NCBI RefSeq assembly: GCF_900215505.1
Contig: NZ_LT907844.1
Span: 4,883,078-4,947,077 of the forward strand
Source: Cohaesibacter sp. ES.047
Lineage (GTDB): Bacteria; Pseudomonadota; Alphaproteobacteria; Rhizobiales; Cohaesibacteraceae
Direction: 5' to 3'
DNA: 64,000 bases
In this document: piece after piece, positions 37,405 through 44,425 of the stretch
How positions within the stretch are numbered: the stretch's first letter is position 1
How the letters are laid out: the number at the start of each line of letters is the position of its first letter
Notes under the pieces: model-generated
What the model was told of the DNA's origin: nothing
What the model saw: the letters and a program-made list of their open reading frames with translations, nothing else
Database searches by the model: none
Translations under genes and position numbers: made by a program

Positions 37405-37420
37405 TGGCACGCATTATGCT
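37405..37420 (+). promoter_or_regulatory. Sigma-54 promoter of the flgF operon
   Basis: TGGCACGCATTATGCT matches the -24/-12 consensus TGGCACG-N4-TTGCW with one mismatch in the -12 part. GG (37406-37407) and GC (37418-37419) are separated by the required ten bases. The flgF start lies about 73 bases downstream. Confidence 0.7.
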
Positions 37421-37492
37421 TAACAAAATACGAACGCACCAACGCTGGGGAGCTCGTGTGCGCATCATTTGGGAGCAAAGTGGTTAACTGTT

Positions 37493-38233
37493 ATGGAAAA
37501 CTCACAACTCATAGGTCTGTCGCGTCAAATGGCGCTTCGGCGCAAGATGGATGTGATTGCCAACAATCTGGCCAACATCAATACGGCCGGCTACAAGTCG
37601 GACAATTTGCTGTTTGAAGAATATGTGATGCCCGTTGCTAGCATGAATGAATTCCGGTCTCTGGATCAGAAGGTTTCTTACGTTCATGATGATCGCATCG
37701 CACGGGAATTTGCGACCGGCGCCATTGTCCAAACCGGCAAGCCGTTCAATGCCGCAATCAACGACGACACGTCATTCTTCGTCCTCGATACACCTCAGGG
37801 CGAGCGCTACACGCGCAACGGCGAATTTGACATCAACGCACTGGGCGAACTCGTCACCACCACGGGCGACAAGGTTCAGGGCGACGGCGGCCCCATCATC
37901 TTCACGACAGAAGACACGAACATCAACATCTCGCGTGACGGCCAGATCAGCTCGGACAGAGGCGAAATCGGACGCCTGCGGGTCGTGACATTCGAAAATC
38001 TGCAAGTCCTCAAAAAAGAGGGTCTTTCCCGTTTCAATGGCGAAAATCCCATTCCGGTTGAAGACGCGGACATTCTGGGTGGCCGCATCGAACAGTCGAA
38101 TGTGCATGGCGTCGTCGAAATTTCCCGAATGATCGAAGTGACCCGCAATTACGCCTCGCTCGCCAGAGCCCTGAAAGACACCTCGGATCTTCGCGGCAAC
38201 GCAATTGATACACTGGGCAGGCTCACCGCCTGA
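37493..38233 (+). CDS. flgF: Flagellar basal-body rod protein FlgF
   Basis: A 246-residue proximal rod component. It has the N-terminal rod motif QMALRRKMDVIANNLANINTAGYKSDNLLFEEY and the C-terminal VHGVVEISRMIEVTRNYASLARALKDTSDLRGNAIDTLGRL. The ATG at 37493 matches family N-termini (MENSQLIGLSRQ); an upstream TTG would add eight unlikely residues. It heads flgF-flgG-flgA-flgH and has a sigma-54 promoter. Confidence 0.95.
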   Translation: MENSQLIGLSRQMALRRKMDVIANNLANINTAGYKSDNLLFEEYVMPVASMNEFRSLDQKVSYVHDDRIAREFATGAIVQTGKPFNAAINDDTSFFVLDTPQGERYTRNGEFDINALGELVTTTGDKVQGDGGPIIFTTEDTNINISRDGQISSDRGEIGRLRVVTFENLQVLKKEGLSRFNGENPIPVEDADILGGRIEQSNVHGVVEISRMIEVTRNYASLARALKDTSDLRGNAIDTLGRLTA

Positions 38234-38260
38234 CCGATGGACTAGACAAGGAGAACAATA

Positions 38261-39046
38261 ATGAGAGCCCTCTACATCGCGTCCACCGGCATGCTCGCTC
38301 AGGAACGCAACGTCGAAGTGACGTCGAACAACATCGCCAACATGCGAACCACAGGCTTCAAGAAATATCGCGCCGAGTTTCAGGATCTGCTGTACGAAGA
38401 CATGCGGCGCACCGGCTCGGCAACATCTGCCGCCGGCACCACCGTGCCTGTCGGCATTCAGGTGGGGTCCGGTGTACGCCTGTCCGCCACCTCGCGGGTC
38501 ATGTCGCAAGGCTCGGTCGAGAGCACTGGCAAGGAACTGGACGTCGCGATCCGCGGCGAGGGTTTCTACCAGATCACCCTGCCCGATGGGCGTACTGCCT
38601 ATACCCGCGATGGCTCTTTCGAGATCAACGCCGAAGGCCAGCTTGTCACGGTTGACGGATACGAAGTTCAGCCGGGCATCAACTTCCCTGAAGGCTCCAC
38701 CGACATCACCATCAGCAATGACGGCGAAGTTCAGGTCACAGTCGGCACGAATACCGAAGTCACCACCCTGGGCCAGTTGACCCTCGCCCGCTTTGTCAAC
38801 AAGGCAGGCCTCGACCCGATGGGTGACAACCTGTTCCTTGAAACACCATCAAGCGGCAATCCGCAGGTCGCCACCCCCAACGCCGATGGGTATGGTTCAA
38901 TGCTTCAAAAATATCTGGAAATCTCCAACGTCAATTCTGTGACCGAGATTTCCGACCTGATCGCAGCCCAGCGGGCATATGAGATGAACTCACGGGTCAT
39001 CTCCGCAGCCGATGAAATGCTGTCGTCCACGAGCAACATGAGATAG
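38261..39046 (+). CDS. flgG: Flagellar distal rod protein FlgG
   Basis: The 261-residue distal rod protein has MRALYIASTGMLAQERNVEVTSNNIANMRTTGFKKYRAEFQDLLYE at the start and SVTEISDLIAAQRAYEMNSRVISAADEMLSSTSNMR at the end, both textbook FlgG. It begins 27 bases after flgF with GGAGAA before the ATG. Confidence 0.97.
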   Translation: MRALYIASTGMLAQERNVEVTSNNIANMRTTGFKKYRAEFQDLLYEDMRRTGSATSAAGTTVPVGIQVGSGVRLSATSRVMSQGSVESTGKELDVAIRGEGFYQITLPDGRTAYTRDGSFEINAEGQLVTVDGYEVQPGINFPEGSTDITISNDGEVQVTVGTNTEVTTLGQLTLARFVNKAGLDPMGDNLFLETPSSGNPQVATPNADGYGSMLQKYLEISNVNSVTEISDLIAAQRAYEMNSRVISAADEMLSSTSNMR

Positions 39047-39056
39047 GTGGGCTGAG

Positions 39057-40073
39057 ATGAACTTTGTCGCAATCAGAACCCTGATCCTTTGCACATTCGT
39101 TGCTGGCCTGACACTGGCAGCGACAAGCGTTGGAACCCAGGCATCCTCTCCCAAGACCCAATCGGAACCGGCGCGTCTTTTGGGCAATGTCGAAGTCACA
39201 AACCGGCTGGTTACCCTTGGTGATCTGTTTCACAATGCCGGAGATCTCTCCAACAAGGCGGTCTTCCGGGCCCCGTCCCTCGGCCAGAGCGGCACCATTC
39301 GCGCCTATCGCGTTCTGGATGCCGCCCGTCGCGCAGGGCTCACCCGCATCGCACCGACCGACGTTGCGATCGTCAAGGTGGAGCGCGCCTCGGAGGTCGT
39401 CACCGAGCACGATGTGGTGGAACAGCTCAAGGGCATTCTGCGCTCAAGGAGCCTTGTCTCCGGTGACGGTCGTGTCGATGTGGAACTGACCACGCGCCTT
39501 GTCGACCAGCATGCGGTTCCGGGCACCATGCAGCCTTTCGATATCCGCAATCTGCGGTTTGATCGTACCACCGGGCGTTTTTCCTTCAACCTGCTCGTCG
39601 CTGGCCGGTCAGACATTGGCGCCGTGCGTATCACCGGCTCGGCCCTTGAAACGGTTTTGACCCCGGTCCTTACCCGCAACATGCGGCCCGGCGAGATCGT
39701 CACCGAATCCGACGTTATCATGACGCCGCTTCCCTTGAACAAAGCCCAGCAGGCCAACCCGGCCCTGATGGACGAGGTGATCGGCAAATCAGCAACGCGC
39801 ACATTGCGTGCTGGCATCATTGTCAATGCAGCCTATTTCTCTGAGCCCGAAATCATTAATCGCTCGGACGTCGTCTCGATCATCTTCAAGGCTGGAAAGC
39901 TGACCCTGAGCATGCGCGGCAAAGCGCTGGCCTCAGGCTCCAAGGGTGACGTTATTTCGGTTCAGAACACACAAACAAACAAGATTCTCCGCGGCGAAGT
40001 AACGGGCCCTGGCATTGTTCAGATCGGCCCTATCTCGAACCAGATCGCATCTCTGGGAGTACCAATTCAATGA
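39057..40073 (+). CDS. flgA: Flagellar P-ring assembly chaperone FlgA
   Basis: FlgA is a periplasmic chaperone for FlgI polymerisation. The 338-residue protein has an N-terminal signal (LILCTFVAGLTLAATSVGTQA) and the C-terminal SAF-like domain VLTRNMRPGEIVTESDVIMTPLPLNKAQQANPALMDEVIGKSATRTLRAG, then KGDVISVQNTQTNKILRGEVTGPG. It is longer than E. coli FlgA (219) but of normal size for alphaproteobacteria. It begins 10 bases after flgG and overlaps flgH by four bases. Confidence 0.93.
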   Translation: MNFVAIRTLILCTFVAGLTLAATSVGTQASSPKTQSEPARLLGNVEVTNRLVTLGDLFHNAGDLSNKAVFRAPSLGQSGTIRAYRVLDAARRAGLTRIAPTDVAIVKVERASEVVTEHDVVEQLKGILRSRSLVSGDGRVDVELTTRLVDQHAVPGTMQPFDIRNLRFDRTTGRFSFNLLVAGRSDIGAVRITGSALETVLTPVLTRNMRPGEIVTESDVIMTPLPLNKAQQANPALMDEVIGKSATRTLRAGIIVNAAYFSEPEIINRSDVVSIIFKAGKLTLSMRGKALASGSKGDVISVQNTQTNKILRGEVTGPGIVQIGPISNQIASLGVPIQ

Positions 40074-40825
40074 AACCTCTCAATCTCATCATGCTCTGCC
40101 TGATGGTCACTGGCCTGACCGGCTGCGGTGCCGGTGAACGTCTTCGCAATATTGGCAAGGAGCCGCCCCTTTCGGCCATCGAGAGCCCGACCGTCAAGCC
40201 GGGATACAAACCAGTACAGATGCCAATGCCCACCGAGGCAGAACCGGCAAGCTACAGCCCCAACTCCCTGTGGCAGACCGGCTCCCGTGCCTTCTTCAAG
40301 GATCAACGCGCCAACCGTGTGGGTGATATTCTTACCGTGCTGGTTCGCATCTCCGACAGCGCCAAGGTCGACAATTCCACCAAACGCTCGCGCACAGCAA
40401 GCGACAACATGGGCCTGAACGGCAGTATCGGCACCAAATTGTTCAGCGATGTGCTGCCCAGCAACATATCGAACAACGTTGACCCGTCCGCTGTTACAGC
40501 CGCCACGTCGAACTCCTCCACTGAAGGCGAAGGTGCCATCGACCGGTCAGAGGCCATCGAAACCACCGTTGCTGCGGTTGTGCTACAGGTTCTGCCCAAC
40601 GGCAACCTCGTCATCGAAGGCCGCCAGGAAGTCCGGGTAAACTTCGAAGTCAGGGAATTGATCGTCGCGGGCATCGTGAGACCTGAAGACATTTCTTCGG
40701 GCAACACGATCGCATCGGAAAAAATTGCTGAAGCGCGCATCGCCTACGGAGGCCGCGGTCAGATCACCGATGTACAGCAGCCTCGCTATGGCCAGCAGGT
40801 CATGGATATCCTCCTGCCATTCTAG
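40070..40825 (+). CDS. flgH: Flagellar L-ring lipoprotein FlgH
   Basis: The 251-residue outer-membrane L-ring subunit begins with a lipoprotein signal whose lipobox LTGC places the acylated cysteine at residue 19. The family block SLWQTGSRAFFKDQRANRVGDILTVLVRISDSAKVDNSTKRSR and the ending EKIAEARIAYGGRGQITDVQQPRYGQQVMDILLPF are diagnostic. It is last in the flgFGAH operon; an ATGA overlap couples it to flgA. Confidence 0.97.
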   Translation: MKPLNLIMLCLMVTGLTGCGAGERLRNIGKEPPLSAIESPTVKPGYKPVQMPMPTEAEPASYSPNSLWQTGSRAFFKDQRANRVGDILTVLVRISDSAKVDNSTKRSRTASDNMGLNGSIGTKLFSDVLPSNISNNVDPSAVTAATSNSSTEGEGAIDRSEAIETTVAAVVLQVLPNGNLVIEGRQEVRVNFEVRELIVAGIVRPEDISSGNTIASEKIAEARIAYGGRGQITDVQQPRYGQQVMDILLPF

Positions 40826-41097
40826 CAACCAGGGCGAGCCCTGCCCGCCTTGTATCAAAGCTCCCCGTCAGTCCCGATAACCACCGGGACTGACAACCGG
40901 AGAGGTCTGCTCCCCATTTGACCTCCCGGCCCCAACAGCGACAGTCCCAGCTCCCCAACCGGGACCCGCTGCCAAAATGAAAAAGGGCGCCAATCCAGCT
41001 CCCGGATTTGCGCCCTTTTTCATATAAGTGATGGCCAATTGGAGAAGCGCCTGCGCTTGCGAAACGAAAACACTTCGTCCAACCCCTTACCGAGACA
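40826..41097. other. Hairpin-rich region between flgH and dksA with terminator
   Basis: A perfect 10-bp stem GTCAGTCCCG/CGGGACTGAC (40867-40876 and 40885-40894) is followed by a weaker GAGGTC/GACCTC hairpin. A proper intrinsic terminator (AAAGGGCGC/GCGCCCTTTTT, 40981-41021) comes after that. The last element can stop transcription on the plus strand and, through its leading A-run, also the convergent dksA. Confidence 0.75.
40981..41021 (+). terminator. Terminator of the flgF-flgH operon
   Basis: The stem AAAAGGGCGC...GCGCCCTTTT contains an inner AATCC/GGATT extension and is followed by T5. It is bidirectional in form and lies 155 bases after flgH. Confidence 0.85.
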
Positions 41098-41514
41098 TCA
41101 GTCGTCCCGATAAACCTTCTCTCTGCGCTCGTGGCGTTCCTGAGCCTCAATGGAGAGCGTTGCAGTTGGCCGAGCGTCGAGGCGTTTCAGCGAAATGGGT
41201 TCGCCGGTATCTTCGCAATAGCCATAAGATCCGTCTTCGATCCGTTTAAGAGCAGCATCGATTTTGGAAATCAACTTCCGCTGGCGGTCACGCGCCCGAA
41301 GCTCAATGGCCCGGTCGGTTTCCGATGAGGCCCGATCAACCAAATCTGGATGGTTGGAGCTGTCATCTTGAAGGTGTTGCAACGTCTCGCGGCTTTCTTT
41401 CAGAATATCATCGCGCCACTGATAAAGCTTGCGGCGGAAATACTCTGTCTGCCGTTCGTTCATAAAGGTCTCGCTGTCAGAGGGACGATAGTCATCATCT
41501 AACTCGATTGACAT
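41098..41514 (-). CDS. dksA: RNA polymerase-binding protein DksA (zinc finger reduced)
   Basis: DksA binds the RNA polymerase secondary channel and mediates the stringent response with ppGpp. The 138-residue protein has the N-terminal coiled coil (EYFRRKLYQWRDDILKESRETLQHL) and the C-terminal finger region YGYCEDTGEPISLKRLDARPTATLSIEAQERHE. In canonical DksA this region carries four cysteines (CxxC...CxxC); here only one Cys remains and the other positions are Thr, Ser and Ala. This reduced form is common in alphaproteobacteria and probably does not hold zinc. It is a single gene, convergent with flgH. Confidence 0.93.
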   Translation of the reverse strand: MSIELDDDYRPSDSETFMNERQTEYFRRKLYQWRDDILKESRETLQHLQDDSSNHPDLVDRASSETDRAIELRARDRQRKLISKIDAALKRIEDGSYGYCEDTGEPISLKRLDARPTATLSIEAQERHERREKVYRDD

Positions 41515-41658
41515 GGGCTACCCCTTGGTTCCCGATACTAAGACGAGAGTTATATAAATGGGAGTTAGCGTTTCGACAACTATCCTTTGGAAAAAATCAA
41601 AAAACGTTATGAATTTCGAAATCCAAAGCGTCCCACATCTGCCTAGAACTACGCAAAT

Positions 41659-42093
41659 TCAGGTTGCAACGGCTCTAGCCTGTTCAAACTTGGCAACTTC
41701 GACCTGGGCCCGCAGGCTGATCTCGATCAGCAGCTCATCGATTCGGTCATCTCCGCTGAGTTCATTTTCATCGGATAAACGCTCCAGTTGTCGCAAAACC
41801 GACATCGGCAGCCCGCCTCCCAGAAGCGCAGCCCTTATTTCTTCGAGCAGGTCGAGCATCTTGTGGCCGCGCCGCACGGCCTTGCGCCGCTTGCCGTGAA
41901 GGGCATCTTCAACCCCCTGAAGCGCCATCAAAGAGGAAACATCATGAACGGCGCTGCTATGAACCGTTTGTCTGGCCTGTTCGGTATGGCCGGTCTCTTC
42001 GGGTACAGAAAAGCTGCCCGAGCTTCCACGTGCTTTATTGCCAGCCCCGGTTTTGCCGATCTGGTTCGTCGCCTTGCCACCCAGAATACGCAT
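41659..42093 (-). CDS. fliX: Flagellar assembly regulator FliX
   Basis: FliX in Caulobacter couples early flagellar assembly to sigma-54-dependent late genes by acting on FlbD. The 144-residue protein has a variable hydrophilic first half. The conserved C-terminal half is VEDALHGKRRKAVRRGHKMLDLLEEIRAALLGGGLPMSVLRQLERL, then DDRIDELLIEISLRAQVEVAKFEQ. The ATG at 42093 follows AGGAG at eight bases; the TTG two codons earlier is less likely. It is divergent from flgI across a region with a CtrA box. Confidence 0.9.
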   Translation of the reverse strand: MRILGGKATNQIGKTGAGNKARGSSGSFSVPEETGHTEQARQTVHSSAVHDVSSLMALQGVEDALHGKRRKAVRRGHKMLDLLEEIRAALLGGGLPMSVLRQLERLSDENELSGDDRIDELLIEISLRAQVEVAKFEQARAVAT

Positions 42094-42213
42094 GCTCAAA
42101 ACTCCTATCGACGCTCAGACACGCCTTACGTCACTCGAAACGTCACTTGATCCTTGCTCACAGAGGCACCTTGCCCAAGAATATCTCTGGTAAGGAAAAG
42201 ATTAACGACTTGG

Positions 42214-42229
42214 GTTAACAGAGTGTTAA
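42214..42229 (-). promoter_or_regulatory. CtrA binding box between fliX and flgI
   Basis: On the minus strand the sequence is TTAACACTCTGTTAACC, an exact TTAA-N7-TTAAC(C) match to the CtrA consensus, 121 bases upstream of fliX. A further TTAAC occurs at 42202. In Caulobacter the fliX-flgI intergenic region is also cell-cycle controlled. Confidence 0.75.
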
Positions 42230-42347
42230 TTCGCTCGGCAATATTTGCAGCCCTCCCCAACCCACAGCAAAGCGACTTTTGGCATTTTTCTTAATAATTC
42301 TTTTATTTTCAGGCGCTTGAATAACAATGGACCAAACAGACCGCGTC

Positions 42348-42363
42348 TGGCACAAGCCTTGCA
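42348..42363 (+). promoter_or_regulatory. Sigma-54 promoter of the flgI operon
   Basis: TGGCACAAGCCTTGCA has the -24 element TGGCAC and the -12 element TTGC, with GG and GC separated by exactly ten bases. The predicted start of transcription is about 12 bases downstream and the flgI ATG is at 42421. Confidence 0.85.
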
Positions 42364-42420
42364 AATTGAAACAGCAGGTACCTGATTTTCTACAAGCCGG
42401 TTCACAAAGGTTAACCCTCA

Positions 42421-43530
42421 ATGTCGCTCCGATCCGCCATTCTTATGACACTTACGGCACTTTGCCTCTCTGTTCTGCAGGCCAATGCGGCTTCGCGGAT
42501 CAAGGATATCGTCGATTTCGAAGGCATAAGAGACAACCAGTTGATCGGTTACGGTCTGGTGGTCGGATTGAACGGGACCGGGGACTCCCTGAACGGCTCT
42601 CCTTTCACCAAGCAGAGCTTGCAGGCGATGTTGGAACGCATGGGCGTCAACATTTCCGGTACGAACTTCAACACCAAGAACACCGCAGCCGTCATGGTCA
42701 CGTCCAACCTGCCAGCATTCTCCGTACAGGGAACGCGCATTGATGTGACCATCAGCGCCATGGGTGACGCAGAGAGCCTTCAGGGCGGCACGCTTCTGGT
42801 CACCCCGCTCATCGGCGCGGACGGCGAAGCCTATGCCATCGCACAGGGCCCGATCGCCATCGGCGGCTTTTCTGCGCAAGGGGATGCCGCTGCGGTAACC
42901 CAAGGGGTTCCGACCTCCGGGCGCATCGCCAACGGTGGTCTGGTTGAACGCGAGTTGCCCTTCAAGCTCGCCAGCATGACGACCTTGCGGCTCTCGCTGC
43001 GCAATCCAGACCTCACCACGGCCCGCCGCATCGCTCAGTCAGTCAACGATCTCATCGGCCAGCCGGTTGCAGAGCCGATCAACCCGACCGCCGTTCGCCT
43101 GACCTTGCCGAGCGATTTCAACGGCAACATGGTCGACCTGATCACCGACATCGAACTGCTCAACATCGAGCCGGATCTGCCCGCAAAGATCGTCATTGAC
43201 GAGACCACCGGCATCATCGTCATGGGACAGGAAGTCCGCGTCAGTACCGTTGCGATCGCGCAAGGCAATCTGACCGTGACCGTCTCGGAAACACCACAGG
43301 CGTCTCAGCCCAATCCGCTGGCCAATGGCCAGACAGCCATTCTGCCCAGAACCAATGTGGGCGTGGACACGGGCGAGGACAAACAATTGGCATACCTTCA
43401 GGGCAGTGTTCCCCTGCGGGATCTGGTGACTGGCCTGAATGCTTTGGGCATCGGGCCGCGTGACATGATCTCAATCCTTCAGGCAATCAAGGCCTCAGGT
43501 GCCCTGCAGGCCGAAATCGAGGTAATGTGA
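42421..43530 (+). CDS. flgI: Flagellar P-ring protein FlgI
   Basis: The 369-residue periplasmic P-ring subunit has a signal peptide ([19 protein letters not shown]) and the family core [31 protein letters not shown]. Later blocks are [38 protein letters not shown]-like and [40 protein letters not shown]. The stop overlaps the start of the flgJ-like gene. A sigma-54 promoter and a CtrA box precede it. Confidence 0.96.
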   Translation: [369 protein letters not shown]

Positions 43531-43835
43531 TGACATCTCTCAACGCAACACCCTATTCGATTACTCCCGGTCAGGGCATCAATAGCAACCTTAGCAAAAC
43601 CGAACAGGCTCGCTCCGTCGCAGAGCAGTTCGAAGGTGTTTTCCTCAACCAGATGCTCTCGGCCATGTTCGAGGGTGTCGGCGACGACGATGCGTTGGGC
43701 GGATCCTACGCCGAAGACACCTATCGCGATTTGATGACGGAAACCTATGCCGACACAATCACCAAAGCCGGCGGCATCGGCATCGCCGACTCGATCATGA
43801 GAGAGCTCATCGGTCTTCAGGAAATGGAGCAATAG
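43530..43835 (+). CDS. flgJ: Rod-binding protein, FlgJ N-terminal type
   Basis: A 101-residue protein matching only the rod-capping N-terminal domain of FlgJ: KTEQARSVAEQFEGVFLNQMLSAMF, then GGSYAEDTYRDLMTETYADTITKAGGIGIADSIMREL. The muramidase domain of enterobacterial FlgJ is absent, as usual in alphaproteobacteria, so another enzyme must open the murein. The ATG overlaps the flgI stop (TGATG); a GTG one codon earlier is possible. Confidence 0.88.
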   Translation: MTSLNATPYSITPGQGINSNLSKTEQARSVAEQFEGVFLNQMLSAMFEGVGDDDALGGSYAEDTYRDLMTETYADTITKAGGIGIADSIMRELIGLQEMEQ

Positions 43836-43839
43836 TATT

Positions 43840-44343
43840 ATGTCTGATCCCCAATCCGCACCCAACCCCGTCACAGAGACCGCAACTCTGGCAAAAACCC
43901 CCATCGGCTCCCCCGAGGATGTCCATCGCCTGATCGGCGGCATCGAACATATCATGGATGCGCTGGACGAAGTCCTCGGTGCCGAAACAGAGCTTCTCAA
44001 AGAGGGCAAACTGCAAGAAGCCCTTGAACTGGTAGAAGCCAAGAACCAGCTTTCAATCCAATATATGCTGCTGCAAAAGGCGATCACCTCGAACGTCTCC
44101 CTGATCAAGGATCTGTCACCAAACGACACCGAGCAGCTCAACCGCCGCCACCAGATGTTCCAGAACACCCTGCAAGCCAACCTCGCCGTGGTATCCACTG
44201 CGCGGGAAGTCTCAGCAGAACTCGTCAACGGCATCAACGAGCAGGTTCAGAAGGGCGCGCGCGCCAACACCTATGGCAACAAGGGCCGGATGCCTCAGGC
44301 CGTCACTCAGAAGCGCGGATTGTCGATCAACAAATCGTCCTGA
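43840..44343 (+). CDS. FlgN-like flagellar export chaperone
   Basis: The 167-residue protein is almost entirely alpha-helical with a coiled-coil core (about 25-140), for example HRLIGGIEHIMDALDEVLGAETELLKEGKLQEALELVEAKNQLSIQYMLLQKAI. This matches the FlgN fold, which chaperones the hook-filament junction proteins FlgK and FlgL to the export gate. It starts four bases after the flgJ-like gene. flgK and flgL are themselves present at 57925-61301. Assignment is based on fold pattern and location. Confidence 0.7.
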   Translation: MSDPQSAPNPVTETATLAKTPIGSPEDVHRLIGGIEHIMDALDEVLGAETELLKEGKLQEALELVEAKNQLSIQYMLLQKAITSNVSLIKDLSPNDTEQLNRRHQMFQNTLQANLAVVSTAREVSAELVNGINEQVQKGARANTYGNKGRMPQAVTQKRGLSINKSS

Positions 44344-44425
44344 TCACCGCTAAGCTAGCCAGCGCCCTCGGAAGACACCCGGAACGGCTTACTGACAAGC
44401 CCCAACTGGAAAGGCGATCATCGAC

